Assembly: GCF_036867195.1 (NCBI RefSeq)
Contig: NZ_JBAJII010000001.1
Coordinates: 248,001-312,000, forward strand
DNA length: 64,000 nucleotides
Reading direction: 5' to 3'
Source: Arthrobacter sp. Soc17.1.1.1
GTDB taxonomy: Bacteria; Actinomycetota; Actinomycetes; Actinomycetales; Micrococcaceae
Below the pieces are notes generated by a model that was given only the letters and a program-made list of their open reading frames with translations, was not told the DNA's origin and did no database searches. Below are positions 26,080-34,931 of this stretch, piece after piece (the stretch's first letter is position 1; every line of letters begins with the position of its first letter). A program made the position numbers and the translations under genes.

Positions 26080-27321
26080 TCAGGGGATCTGGCGCTCCTG
26101 CCACACCGTCGGGTACCCGGGCAGGTCCTCGCCGCCGAACTTGGCGTAGTGCCCGTCGGGCATGCCCTCGTTCGCGGTCAGGAACTCGGCGCGCTCGTCC
26201 TCGGTGATGGGGGACTGGGGGAGGACCCACTCGGCAGGGACCTCCTCGCCCGCGAAGATCTTCTGCAGCGCGAGCAGCGGGGTGCGCCACTGGAAGTTCG
26301 AGTACACCGGGGCCAGGGCGTCGATGCCGGTCTCGTCCCACTTGCGCAGGAAGCTCATCTCGTCCTCGCCCGTCATGACGGGGAGGTCGGCACCGGCGTC
26401 CTCGAACGCCTCGATCGCGGCGACGGCGCCGTCCCCCGCGTCCATCCACACGCCCTGCACGTCGCCGGTGGCGAGTTCGTCCGAGATGATGGACTTGATC
26501 TCCACCGGATCGGCGCCGGTGAAGTAGTCCACCGCCTCGATGCCGTTCTCCTCGAAGATGCGCTCCGCCGCCGCCCAGCGCTGTTCCAGCACGTCGACGC
26601 CGGGGAGGATGCGCAGTGCCACCACCTTGTCGCCCTCGCCGAGCCGTTCGCTCAGGAACTCGGCGGTGTCGATGCCCCAGGCGAAGCCGCCGATGGGGTG
26701 GATGAACGTCACGGCGCAGTCCGTCTGCACGCCGCGGTCGAATACGATCACGGGCTTGCCGGTCTCGCACGCGCGCTCGACGGCGGGCGTCATGGCCGCC
26801 GTCGAGTTCGGGGAGATGATGAAGGCGTCGCAGTTGCCCTCGGCGATGAAGTAGTCGATGTCGGCGATCTGCGTGTTGTCGTCGTCCTGCGCGTCGCGTG
26901 TCTCCATCTCCGAGATGACGCCCGCCTCCTGCAGCACCTGGAGCTGCTGGTTCATGGTGATCCAGCCCGTCTGGCGCCAGGGGTTGGAAATCGAGGCGTT
27001 CGAGAAGCACGCCTTCTGCGGCCCCTCGGCGGCGAAGGCCGCGGTGTCCGTCATCTCCCCGTCGATGTACTGGAGGTACGGCTGCTCGGGGTCACCCTCG
27101 AAGGTGGCCGAGCGCTGCTCGTCCTGCTCGTCGTAGACGGCCTGGTCGAACCACTCCGTGCTGTCCTCACTGGGCTGCGCGGCCTCGGTGGACTCCGCGC
27201 TCGCGCTGCCCTCGGCAGCCGGCGGATTCTCGATGGACGAATCGGTGGTGCAGGCCGTCAGGGCGAGCAGCGACGTCGCTGCGATCACCGTGACCTTGCC
27301 CAGGATGCTTGTGCGCATCAT
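26080..27321 (-). CDS. Sugar ABC transporter substrate-binding lipoprotein (CUT2)
   Basis: This 413-residue lipoprotein has the lipobox ALTAC near residue 23, a long acidic linker, and a periplasmic-binding-protein type I fold of the ribose/galactose class (CFSNASISNPWRQTGW, DAFIISPNSTAAMTPAVERACETGKPVIVFDRG, GIEAVDYFTGADP, MTGEDEMSFLRKWDE). It is larger than RbsB because of extra N-terminal sequence. The start ATG overlaps the permease stop (ATGA). It lies fourth in an operon of ATPase, two permeases, binding protein and epimerase, an unusual order in which the binding protein is near the end. Confidence 0.86.
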   Translation of the reverse strand: MMRTSILGKVTVIAATSLLALTACTTDSSIENPPAAEGSASAESTEAAQPSEDSTEWFDQAVYDEQDEQRSATFEGDPEQPYLQYIDGEMTDTAAFAAEGPQKACFSNASISNPWRQTGWITMNQQLQVLQEAGVISEMETRDAQDDDNTQIADIDYFIAEGNCDAFIISPNSTAAMTPAVERACETGKPVIVFDRGVQTDCAVTFIHPIGGFAWGIDTAEFLSERLGEGDKVVALRILPGVDVLEQRWAAAERIFEENGIEAVDYFTGADPVEIKSIISDELATGDVQGVWMDAGDGAVAAIEAFEDAGADLPVMTGEDEMSFLRKWDETGIDALAPVYSNFQWRTPLLALQKIFAGEEVPAEWVLPQSPITEDERAEFLTANEGMPDGHYAKFGGEDLPGYPTVWQERQIP

Positions 27322-28412
27322 GTTCCTCCCTCATTGGTGCCCGGTGCGGGCGTCGGTGCTGCTAGTGGACGGTGCTCGTCATGGGCCTCGGCGCTCGCGC
27401 CGCGGCGTCTGCGCTGCCAGTTCCGCGACGCGGCTGCCACGGCGACGATGATGATCGCGCCCTGGACGCTGTCGCGCCAGGTGGATTCGACGCCGAGGAA
27501 GTTCAGGAGGGTGAACAGCAGTTCGAGGGCGAAGGCTCCCGCGGCGGCGGAGAGGACCCAGCCGCGCCCGCCGCCGATCACCACACCGCCGAGCACGACG
27601 GCGGTGATCGCCGTGAACTCGTAGCCCTGGCCGACCGACGGGTGGACACCGGCGTAGCCCACGAGGATCACGCCCGCCACGGTCGCCGCCAGCGAGGACA
27701 GCATGAACGCCCGCGTCCGCACCCACCAGACGGAGGCGCCGGTCAGGGCGGCGGCGCGCGAGTTGTCGCCCACGGCCACGAGCGTGCGCCCGTAGGGCCT
27801 GCGCATGAGCCAGAAGGCCGCTGCGGCGACGATCGCGAGGATGATGACGGGGTAGGGCAGCACCTCGAGGACCGGGATGTCCTGGATGCCGCCGCGGCCG
27901 ATCTGCCGGAAGCTGTCCGCCGGGTTGCCGGTGGCCGCGCCGCCCGTCCAGAACAGCACGAGACCGAGCAGCGCCAGCATGGTGCCGAGGGTCACGATGA
28001 AACTCGGCACTTTCAGGAGGGTCGTCGCCAGCCCGTTCACGAGTCCCACGAAGGCCCCGAACACGATCATCAGGGCGAGCACCGGGAGGACCCGCGCCTC
28101 GTCCTGGCCGATCAGGTTGCCGGCGATGATGACCTGCGCGGTGACCACCGAGCCCATCGAGAGATCGAATTCGCCCGAGACGATGACGAAGTACTGCCCG
28201 ATCGCGGCGATCGCGATGGGTGCCGTGCGGCCGATGAAGCGGATCAGGGAGCCCGGTTCCCCGAAGGAGGGGTTCGCGGCCAGGACGGCGAGGAAGAGGA
28301 CGGCGGCGAGGACGAAGATCGCCCCGCTGGGTGTGCGCAGGGCCCGGAGGACGCGCTCGCCGCGGGGCGAGCGGTTCTGCTGCAGGACGGCGCGTCCGGT
28401 CGCGACGCTCAT
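27318..28412 (-). CDS. Sugar ABC transporter permease (CUT2, RbsC-like)
   Basis: This 364-residue membrane subunit has about ten hydrophobic segments in the RbsC arrangement, with the conserved GEFDLSMGSVVTAQVIIAGNL and AAALTGASVWWVRTRAFMLSS motifs and VVLGGVVIGGGRGW near residue 275. A C-terminal basic and Pro-rich tail extends into the cytosol. Both ends overlap neighbours by four bases, so it is translationally coupled to the second permease and to the binding protein. Confidence 0.9.
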   Translation of the reverse strand: MSVATGRAVLQQNRSPRGERVLRALRTPSGAIFVLAAVLFLAVLAANPSFGEPGSLIRFIGRTAPIAIAAIGQYFVIVSGEFDLSMGSVVTAQVIIAGNLIGQDEARVLPVLALMIVFGAFVGLVNGLATTLLKVPSFIVTLGTMLALLGLVLFWTGGAATGNPADSFRQIGRGGIQDIPVLEVLPYPVIILAIVAAAAFWLMRRPYGRTLVAVGDNSRAAALTGASVWWVRTRAFMLSSLAATVAGVILVGYAGVHPSVGQGYEFTAITAVVLGGVVIGGGRGWVLSAAAGAFALELLFTLLNFLGVESTWRDSVQGAIIIVAVAAASRNWQRRRRGASAEAHDEHRPLAAPTPAPGTNEGGT

Positions 28413-29482
28413 GCGGACACCTCGTTCCGTGCGTCCGTGCCGTCACCGCGGGCCGGACCCTCGCCCTGCGACGGGTCGCCCCGTCCCCCCGGTGGCGCGG
28501 TATCGCCCTGGTGGGTGCCCCGGCCGAACCGGGCGGGCCGGTGCACGGTCCTGCGCCGCGCGTAGACGGCCACGGCGACCACGATCACGATGCCGCGGAC
28601 CACGTCCTTGAGGAACGGGTTGACCTGCAGCACGCTCATGATGTTGTCGAGCATGGCGAAGATGAGCACACCGCCGAGGGTGCCCACGAGCGAGCCCTTC
28701 CCGCCGGCCAGGAGCGTCCCGCCGAGCACGACGGCGGCGATCGACAGCAGGTCGTACCCGCCCTGGGACCCGATGGTCGGGCTGCCGACGCCCAGGCGCG
28801 CGGCCAGCAGCAGGCCGGCGAGGCCCGCCATCGTGGAGCAGATCACGTGCGCCGCGATGACCGGCGTGCGGGTCCTGACGCCGGACATCCTCGCCACGGC
28901 GGAGTCACCCCCGACCGCATACATGGCGTGGCCGAGGCGGGTGGTGTTCAGCATGACGAGCACGACGGCGGCGCAGGCCAGCATGATGAGCGTGGAGACG
29001 GGGACCGGTCCGATGCCCGTGGCCCCGATGAGGCGGAACGCGAGCGGCGCCTGCCCCGCGCTGCCCTGGTAGGTGGAGCCGAGGTATCCGCTCACGATCA
29101 GTCCCATGCCGAGGGTCGCGATGAAGCCGTGCACCCTCAGCCCCGCCACCACGGCACCATTGGCCAGGCCGATCAGGGCGGAGACGAGCAGCGCCAGGAG
29201 TACCCCGGGCACGATGTTCCCGGCCTGGTTCGCCATGACGCCGGCCCCGATGAGACTCGAGAGGCTGATGACGTAGGGGACGGACAGGTCGAGGCTGCCC
29301 ACGAGGATGACGAGCGTCTGGCCGATCGCGATGAAGCCGAGGATGCTCGTCCCGGTGAGGATATCGGAGATGTTGCCGGTGCTGAAGAAGTTGCGGCCCG
29401 TGGTCCCCACGAGGACGGTGCCCGCGATGATCGTCGCGAGGGCCACGAGGTAGACGATGTGCGTCGAGCCCAGCCGGTTCAC
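28409..29482 (-). CDS. Sugar ABC transporter permease (CUT2, RbsC-like)
   Basis: This is the second CUT2 permease, 357 residues, with RbsC-type motifs VGSLDLSVPYVISLSSLIGAG, ARMSGVRTRTPVIAAHVICS and LSIAAVVLGGTLLAGGKG. The C-terminal 45 residues are a polar Arg/Gly-rich tail. It pairs with the permease at 27318, so the channel is probably a heterodimer rather than the usual homodimer of RbsC. It overlaps the ATPase gene by four bases. Confidence 0.9.
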   Translation of the reverse strand: MNRLGSTHIVYLVALATIIAGTVLVGTTGRNFFSTGNISDILTGTSILGFIAIGQTLVILVGSLDLSVPYVISLSSLIGAGVMANQAGNIVPGVLLALLVSALIGLANGAVVAGLRVHGFIATLGMGLIVSGYLGSTYQGSAGQAPLAFRLIGATGIGPVPVSTLIMLACAAVVLVMLNTTRLGHAMYAVGGDSAVARMSGVRTRTPVIAAHVICSTMAGLAGLLLAARLGVGSPTIGSQGGYDLLSIAAVVLGGTLLAGGKGSLVGTLGGVLIFAMLDNIMSVLQVNPFLKDVVRGIVIVVAVAVYARRRTVHRPARFGRGTHQGDTAPPGGRGDPSQGEGPARGDGTDARNEVSA

Positions 29483-30996
29483 GGGGCCACGCCCCGGGCG
29501 CCGGTCGCCAGCTGGAGGACCTGCTCCTCCGACGCCGACGGCGGGATCTCCCCGGCGATCCGCCCGTCCCGCATCACGATCACGCGGTCGGACATGCCGA
29601 GGACTTCGGGGAGTTCACTCGAGACCATGAGGATGGCCTTGCCTTCCTGCGCCAGCCGGCGCATCAGCGAGTAGACCGCGACCTTCGCGCCGACGTCGAT
29701 CCCGCGCGTGGGCTCGTCGAGCAGCACCACCTGCGGGTCGATCGCGAGCCACTTCGCGAGGACGACCTTCTGCTGGTTCCCGCCCGAGAGGAACTGCACC
29801 TCCTGGTCGAGGTCCCGGGCGACGACCTCGAGGGACGAGAACACGCCCGGTGCCCGACGCCGGGCGAGCGCGGTGCGGCGGGGGTCGACGGACCGGACGA
29901 CGCTGAGGGCGTTGTCGAGGATGGACTGGTTGAGGCTGAGCCCCTGGGCCTTGCGGTCCTCCGTGATCAGGGCGATCCGCTGCCGGATGGCGTGCCGCGG
30001 AGATCGCGGGCTGTACGGGCGGCCCTCGAGGGTCATCTCCCCGCGGGTGAAGCCGGCGGCCCCGAAGATCGCCTCGACCAGTTCCGTCCGCCCCGAGCCC
30101 TGCAGCCCGGCGACGCCGACGATCTCGCCTGCGTGAAGCGTCAGGTCCACGCCGTCGAGCTGGTCGTTGCCGCCCCCGTCGACCTGCAGCAGCGCGCCCC
30201 CCACGGTGGTGCCGGGGAGGGCCTCGGGGAAGTATGCCGAGATGGGCCGGCCGACCATCGCGCGGACCAGCGAGGCGTCGTCGAGTTCGGACGCGGGCGA
30301 CGAGGTGACGATCCTGCCGTCCTTGAGCACCGTGATGGTGTCGCACAGGTCGAAGATCTCCTTCAGCCGGTGCGACACGTAGAGGATGGCCGTCCCGCGC
30401 TCGCGGAGCCGGTCGATGATGCCGTAGAGCAGGTCGACCTCCGGCCCCGCGAGCGCGGCGGTGGGCTCGTCCATCGAGATGATCCTGGCGTCGTAGCTCA
30501 CGGCCTTCGCGATCTCCACGATCTGCTGCTGCGCCACGGAGAGCGAACTGACCGACGCGGTGGCACGGATGCTCGTGATGCCGAGCTCCTCCAGCAGGTC
30601 GGCGGCGGCCCGGTTCATGGCCCGGCGGTCGACGAGCAGCCCCTTCCGCGGTTCCCGTCCGAGGTAAATGTTCTGGGCGACGGTGCGCTCGGGCAGCAGG
30701 TTGAACTCCTGGAACACCGTGGACAGGCCGGCCTGGTGCGCCTGCACGGGATGCGTGAACTCGACCGGTGCGCCGTCGAGCTCCACCCGGCCGGCGTCGC
30801 GGACGTAGACGCCCGCGAGCAGCTTCATGAGGGTCGACTTGCCGGCCCCGTTCTCGCCGACCAGGCCGTGGACCTCGCCCGGGAAGAGGTCGAGCGAGGC
30901 GTCCTGCAGCACGGGCACTCCGAAGAAATTCTTCGAGAGCCCTGTCACGCGCAGGATCGGGGTGGGAGCCCCTGGGGTGTTGACTTCATCGTCCAC
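29479..30996 (-). CDS. Sugar ABC transporter ATP-binding protein (CUT2, RbsA-like)
   Basis: This 505-residue protein carries two fused ABC domains, the CUT2 pattern. Domain one (about 12-245) has Walker [10 protein letters not shown], signature SVAQQQIVEIAKA and Walker B IISMDEP. Domain two (about 260-500) has a degenerate Walker A (GLQGSGRTELVE), signature [14 protein letters not shown] and [14 protein letters not shown]. The GTG at 30996 is the annotated start. It is first in the minus-strand operon and divergent from the ROK regulator, with the shared operator in between. Only this system in the island has its own ATPase. Confidence 0.9.
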   Translation of the reverse strand: MDDEVNTPGAPTPILRVTGLSKNFFGVPVLQDASLDLFPGEVHGLVGENGAGKSTLMKLLAGVYVRDAGRVELDGAPVEFTHPVQAHQAGLSTVFQEFNLLPERTVAQNIYLGREPRKGLLVDRRAMNRAAADLLEELGITSIRATASVSSLSVAQQQIVEIAKAVSYDARIISMDEPTAALAGPEVDLLYGIIDRLRERGTAILYVSHRLKEIFDLCDTITVLKDGRIVTSSPASELDDASLVRAMVGRPISAYFPEALPGTTVGGALLQVDGGGNDQLDGVDLTLHAGEIVGVAGLQGSGRTELVEAIFGAAGFTRGEMTLEGRPYSPRSPRHAIRQRIALITEDRKAQGLSLNQSILDNALSVVRSVDPRRTALARRRAPGVFSSLEVVARDLDQEVQFLSGGNQQKVVLAKWLAIDPQVVLLDEPTRGIDVGAKVAVYSLMRRLAQEGKAILMVSSELPEVLGMSDRVIVMRDGRIAGEIPPSASEEQVLQLATGARGVAP

Positions 30997-31021
30997 GCGG
31001 CCACTGTGACACGGCCTCCCC

Positions 31022-31045
31022 CTTTTGTCGAGGGACCGTCAAAAG
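31022..31045. promoter_or_regulatory. ROK-type operator, copy 2
   Basis: The 24-bp element again starts CTTTTG and ends CAAAAG with the same 12-base interior length as copy 1 at 25062. It lies between the divergent ATPase gene (start 30996) and the ROK gene. This suggests one regulator controls both sugar operons and itself. Confidence 0.7.
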
Positions 31046-31110
31046 ATGCTCCGCGAATGTTATGTGAGGTCGAGGGCGCCATTGGAAGTGCCGAGTGCTT
31101 TACTGAAAGG

Positions 31111-32346
31111 GTGTCCATCACATCACCGACCCGGCTGCCCAGCGATGGGGGATTCACCCAGCGGCCGTCGACGCTGGGCGCATCCGGTGCCAGCGAGGTG
31201 TTCCAGGTGCTGCGGGACGGCCAACCGCGCACCCGGTCGGAGCTGGCGCAGTTGACGGGCCTGGCCCGTTCCACCGTCGCCGCGCGGATCGACACGCTCA
31301 TGTCCCTCGGGTTCGTCGCCCCCTTCGGCGGTGCGGCGTCCACGGGCGGCCGTCCGCCGTCGCTGTTCGCGCTGAACCCCGGGGCGCGCGTGGTGATCGG
31401 TGCCGACCTCGGTGCCACCCACGCGATCGTGATCCTCGCGGACCTCGCCGGGCAGGAACTCGGCCGTGCCCAGCAGCAGATCAGCATCGGTGACGGGCCG
31501 GAGGCGGTCCTCGGCTGGCTGGCGTCGGCCATCACGGGCCTGCTGGAGCGCGACGGCCGCACGGCCGGCGATCTCTCGGCCGTCGGGATCGGCCTGCCGG
31601 GACCGGTGGAGCACGACACCGGGCGGCCCATCAACCCGCCCATCATGCCCGGCTGGGACCGGTTCGACGTGCCCGGTTTCATCCAGCACGATTTCCCCGT
31701 GCCCGTGCTCGTGGACAACGACGTCAATATCATGGCCCTCGGCGAACTGAACGCGAGCTGGCCCGAGGTCGCGGACCTGATGTTCATCAAGGTGGCCACG
31801 GGCATCGGGGCCGGCATCATCCTCGGCGGTGTGCTGCAGCGCGGCGCCCAGGGGACGGCGGGCGACCTCGGCCATGTGCGGGTGGCGCGGGGAGGGGAGA
31901 CCATCTGCCGCTGCGGCAACGCGGGATGCCTCGAGGCCATCGCCGGAGGGCCGGCATTGGCCGCTGCGCTGAGCGCGTCCGGGGAGCAGACCCTCTCGGG
32001 CAGCCAGGACGTCGTCGGGCTGGTCCGGTCCGGTGACGTCCAGGCCCTCCAGGCGGTGCGCCAGGCCGGCCGGGACATCGGCGACGTCCTCGCCACGTGC
32101 GTCAACCTGGTCAACCCGTCGGTGATCGTCGTCGGCGGTGCCCTCGCGCAGGCCGGCGAGCACCTCCTCGCCGGCATCCGGGAGGTCGTGTACACGCGCT
32201 CGCTCCCGCTCGCCACCGAGCACCTGCGCATCGTCCCCTCGGTCTCGGGGCAGAACGCCGGCGTCGCCGGGGCGGCCGTGCTCGCCATCTCGCACGTCCT
32301 CTCGCCCGAGGCGATCGATGCGGCGAGCGCGAGCCTGGCCGGCTGA
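31111..32346 (+). CDS. ROK family transcriptional regulator
   Basis: This sugar-responsive regulator of about 411 residues combines an N-terminal winged helix (SELAQLTGLARSTVAARIDTLMSLGFV) with a C-terminal ROK sugar-kinase-like domain containing DLGATH, the zinc motif CRCGNAGCLEA and VVVGGALAQAGEHL. The GTG at 31111 is a guess: its purine-rich site is too close, and an ATG at 31057 without a ribosome site is the alternative. The frame is open far upstream, but that region is a shadow of the ATPase gene. It probably binds the two 24-bp inverted repeats at 25062 and 31022. Confidence 0.87.
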   Translation: MSITSPTRLPSDGGFTQRPSTLGASGASEVFQVLRDGQPRTRSELAQLTGLARSTVAARIDTLMSLGFVAPFGGAASTGGRPPSLFALNPGARVVIGADLGATHAIVILADLAGQELGRAQQQISIGDGPEAVLGWLASAITGLLERDGRTAGDLSAVGIGLPGPVEHDTGRPINPPIMPGWDRFDVPGFIQHDFPVPVLVDNDVNIMALGELNASWPEVADLMFIKVATGIGAGIILGGVLQRGAQGTAGDLGHVRVARGGETICRCGNAGCLEAIAGGPALAAALSASGEQTLSGSQDVVGLVRSGDVQALQAVRQAGRDIGDVLATCVNLVNPSVIVVGGALAQAGEHLLAGIREVVYTRSLPLATEHLRIVPSVSGQNAGVAGAAVLAISHVLSPEAIDAASASLAG

Positions 32347-32458
32347 TCCTCCCGGCCACGGCGCCCGCGGGGCGGTGTTCCGCCGCGTCCCGCAGCGCCG
32401 CCGCCCTGACCACCCCGGCCGTTTCAGGACGCCGACGGCCCGTCGATAGACTGGCCGC

Positions 32459-33034
32459 ATGACCGCCGAGACCTCCGCGCAGACCACCGACCGCACCCGG
32501 CTCCTGGAGCTCATCAGGGAACTCGCCGTGGTGCACGAGCGCGTGACGCTCTCCAGCGGCGTCGAGGCCGACTACTACATCGACCTCCGCCGCATCACGC
32601 TGCACCACGAGGCGTCCGCCCTCGTGGGCCGCGTCATGCTCCGGCTCCTCGACGACGCCGGCATCGCCTTCGAGGCCGCCGGCGGCCTGACGATGGGCGC
32701 CGACCCCGTGGGCACCGCCGTGATGCACGCCGCCGCGCAGGACGGCCGCCCGATCGACGCGTTCGTGGTCCGCAAGACCCAGAAGACGCACGGCATGGGC
32801 CGGCAGGTCGAGGGGCCCGACGTCGCGGGGCGCCCCGTCGTCGTGCTCGAGGACACCTCGACCACGGGCGGCTCCGCGCTCACCGCCGTCGAGGGAGTGC
32901 GGCGTGCCGGCGGCGACGTGCGGGCCGTCGCGGTGATCGTGGACCGGAGCACGGGCTCGAAGGAGCGCATCGAGGCCGAGGCCGGCGTGCCGTACCTCTT
33001 CGCCTTCGGCAAGGACGAGCTGGGACTCGCCTGA
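32459..33034 (+). CDS. pyrE: Orotate phosphoribosyltransferase
   Basis: This pyrimidine-pathway enzyme joins orotate to PRPP to form OMP. The 191-residue protein has the PRPP-binding motif VVVLEDTSTTGGSAL (about residues 129-143) and the segments SSGVEADYYIDLRRITLHH and FVVRKTQKTHGMGRQVEG, the latter with the Lys-rich flexible loop that closes on substrate. It stands apart from other pyrimidine genes. The ATG gives a normal N-terminus. It is followed 28 bases later by an alpha/beta hydrolase in the same direction. Confidence 0.92.
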   Translation: MTAETSAQTTDRTRLLELIRELAVVHERVTLSSGVEADYYIDLRRITLHHEASALVGRVMLRLLDDAGIAFEAAGGLTMGADPVGTAVMHAAAQDGRPIDAFVVRKTQKTHGMGRQVEGPDVAGRPVVVLEDTSTTGGSALTAVEGVRRAGGDVRAVAVIVDRSTGSKERIEAEAGVPYLFAFGKDELGLA

Positions 33035-33062
33035 CCCGGGCCGGGGCCGCGGGGGCCGGCAG

Positions 33063-34064
33063 GTGACGGATGACGACGGCCGCGCCCTGCTGCGGGCGCA
33101 TGCCTTCCGTGATTCCTCCCGCCGGTCCTTCCTCATCGGGTCGGCGGCCGCCGCCGTGGTGACCACGGACCTCGTGGTCACGCGCGTCATCCAGTCGCAG
33201 CGGGAGCAGACCCGCATCCTGCCGCTCGACGACGACGCCGCGCGGGCCCGGTTCCCCAACGACCGCTGGGTCCTGTTCCCCGGCTACAAGACCAGCTGGG
33301 AGGAGGGCCTCTGGATCCTCAACGCGCTGCGCCCCGTGCTGGCGAAGCGGGCGCAGCTGGCCGTGATGGGCTACTCCAACCGTGGCCTGGACATCAACAA
33401 CATCGTGGCCACCATGAACCGCTACGTGGAGAACTTCCGCCTGGAGAAGCTCTACTTCTACGGCCACAGCTTCGGCGGCATGGTGGCCGTCGAGGTCGCC
33501 GCGCGCCTGCGTGACCGTGGGATCCCCGTGGAGCTGATCCTCCTCGACTCCTCTCCGTCCAGCCGGTACGACGTGAGGGACCAGCGCATGTTCGACGGCG
33601 TGGTGCTCCTCTACGAGGCCGGCGTGCGGGTGCCCATCAGTGTGCGCGGGACCTACGAACTGGGCGAGCGGATCGTCCACAAGAACGAGCGGACCTGGAG
33701 CCAGATCGTGGACCAGACCCTCGAGCAGCTCTCCCCGCTGGCGCCCAGCAGCGAACTCATCCAGTCCGAGTCCTCGTACATCTACCACTTCGACGTCACG
33801 CGGTTCCGGCTGTCCCTCGGCGACACGAAGGTGGTGTTCGCCGGGAACCCGGCCGACGGCGTCGTCGACTACGCGACGGCCCGCGCCGGCTGGGCCCGGG
33901 AGCTGCCGGACAACGTGGTGTCCGTGGACCGCGTGACGGAGGGCGCCCTGCCCGCGCACGCCAGTCCGCAGTGGAACCCGGGCATCTACCAGGGCATCCT
34001 CTCCGCGGTGCAGCGCGAGTACATCCCCGTCCCGAGCGGCGGCGGTTCGAGGCGCATCACCTGA
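33063..34064 (+). CDS. Alpha/beta-hydrolase-fold protein with Tat-like signal
   Basis: This 333-residue protein has a twin-arginine-like N-terminus (SSRRSFLIGSAAAAVV, about residues 18-33) that would export or anchor it after folding. The rest is an alpha/beta hydrolase: VLFPGYKTSWEEGL, then the nucleophile elbow GHSFGG with Ser136, ELILLDSSPSS, and a late VVFAGNPADGVVDY. No lipase- or peptidase-specific motif was recognised, so the substrate is unknown. The GTG at 33063 has a poor ribosome site, and it may be translated with pyrE. It faces the HAD phosphatase gene convergently. Confidence 0.72.
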   Translation: MTDDDGRALLRAHAFRDSSRRSFLIGSAAAAVVTTDLVVTRVIQSQREQTRILPLDDDAARARFPNDRWVLFPGYKTSWEEGLWILNALRPVLAKRAQLAVMGYSNRGLDINNIVATMNRYVENFRLEKLYFYGHSFGGMVAVEVAARLRDRGIPVELILLDSSPSSRYDVRDQRMFDGVVLLYEAGVRVPISVRGTYELGERIVHKNERTWSQIVDQTLEQLSPLAPSSELIQSESSYIYHFDVTRFRLSLGDTKVVFAGNPADGVVDYATARAGWARELPDNVVSVDRVTEGALPAHASPQWNPGIYQGILSAVQREYIPVPSGGGSRRIT

Positions 34065-34081
34065 GCGGGCCCGGCGGCCGG

Positions 34082-34861
34082 CTACACCTGGTCGATCAGG
34101 TCCGCCACCGACGCGCAGATCTGCGCAGGCCGGAACGGGAACGCGTCGATGTCCTCCGGCTGCGTGATGCCGCTGAGGACGAGGACGGTGTGCAGGCCCG
34201 CCTCCATGCCCGCGATGATGTCCGTGTCCATGCGGTCGCCGATCATCGCCGTCGTCTCCGAGTGGGCATCGATCCGGTTCATCGCCGAGCGGAACATCAT
34301 CGGGTTCGGCTTGCCCACGATGTACGGGTCGCGGCTCGTCGCCGCCGTGATCATGGCGGCGATGGCGCCCGTGGCGGGCAGCGGCCCCTCCTTGGACGGC
34401 CCGGTCACGTCGGGGTTCGTCGCGATGAACCGTGCACCCTCGAGGATCAGTCGGACCGCCTTCGTGATGGCCTCGAACGAGTAGGTGCGGGTCTCGCCGA
34501 GCACCACGTAGTCGGGGTTCGTGTCGGTGAGGACGAACCCCGCCTCGTGCAGCGCGGTCGTCAGGCCGGCCTCGCCGATCACGTACGCCCTGCCGCCCGG
34601 CAGCTGGTCCTTCAGGAACTGGGCCGTGGCCAGCGCCGAGGTCCAGAGGTTCTCCTCGGGGATCTCGAGCCCTGATGCCTTCAGGCGCGCCGCGAGGTCG
34701 CGCGGCGTGTAGATGGAGTTGTTGGTCAGGACGAGGAACCGCTTCGACGTGGCCACCCACCGGTCGATCAGTTCGGCGGCGCCGGGGATGGCATGGTTCT
34801 CGTGCACCAGCACGCCATCCATGTCGGTGAGCCAGCACTCGATGTGTTCGTTCTCGCGCAT
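34082..34861 (-). CDS. HAD-IIA family sugar-phosphate hydrolase (NagD-like)
   Basis: This 259-residue cytosolic phosphatase has motif I LTDMDGVLVHENHA with Asp13 and Asp15, motif II in VLTNNS, a C2 cap in the middle, and motif III/IV GKPNPMMFRSA and GDRMDTDIIAGMEAG. This order is that of HAD subfamily IIA (NagD, PNP phosphatase, phosphoglycolate phosphatase-like). The ATG at 34861 has GGAAGGA upstream; the longer frame to 34906 was rejected. The substrate cannot be assigned. It is divergent from the RNA methyltransferase gene. Confidence 0.9.
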   Translation of the reverse strand: MRENEHIECWLTDMDGVLVHENHAIPGAAELIDRWVATSKRFLVLTNNSIYTPRDLAARLKASGLEIPEENLWTSALATAQFLKDQLPGGRAYVIGEAGLTTALHEAGFVLTDTNPDYVVLGETRTYSFEAITKAVRLILEGARFIATNPDVTGPSKEGPLPATGAIAAMITAATSRDPYIVGKPNPMMFRSAMNRIDAHSETTAMIGDRMDTDIIAGMEAGLHTVLVLSGITQPEDIDAFPFRPAQICASVADLIDQV

Positions 34862-34931
34862 GGGCGTCCTTCCGGGGGAGTTGACCGTCCGGGGCCAGTC
34901 TTCCATCTCCGGGGCCGTCTACGCTTGAACG

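Noticed and set aside
29992..31056. N-terminal extension of the ROK frame across the ATPase gene
   Set aside because: It is the antisense of the ATPase gene; the regulator's helix-turn-helix begins shortly after 31111.
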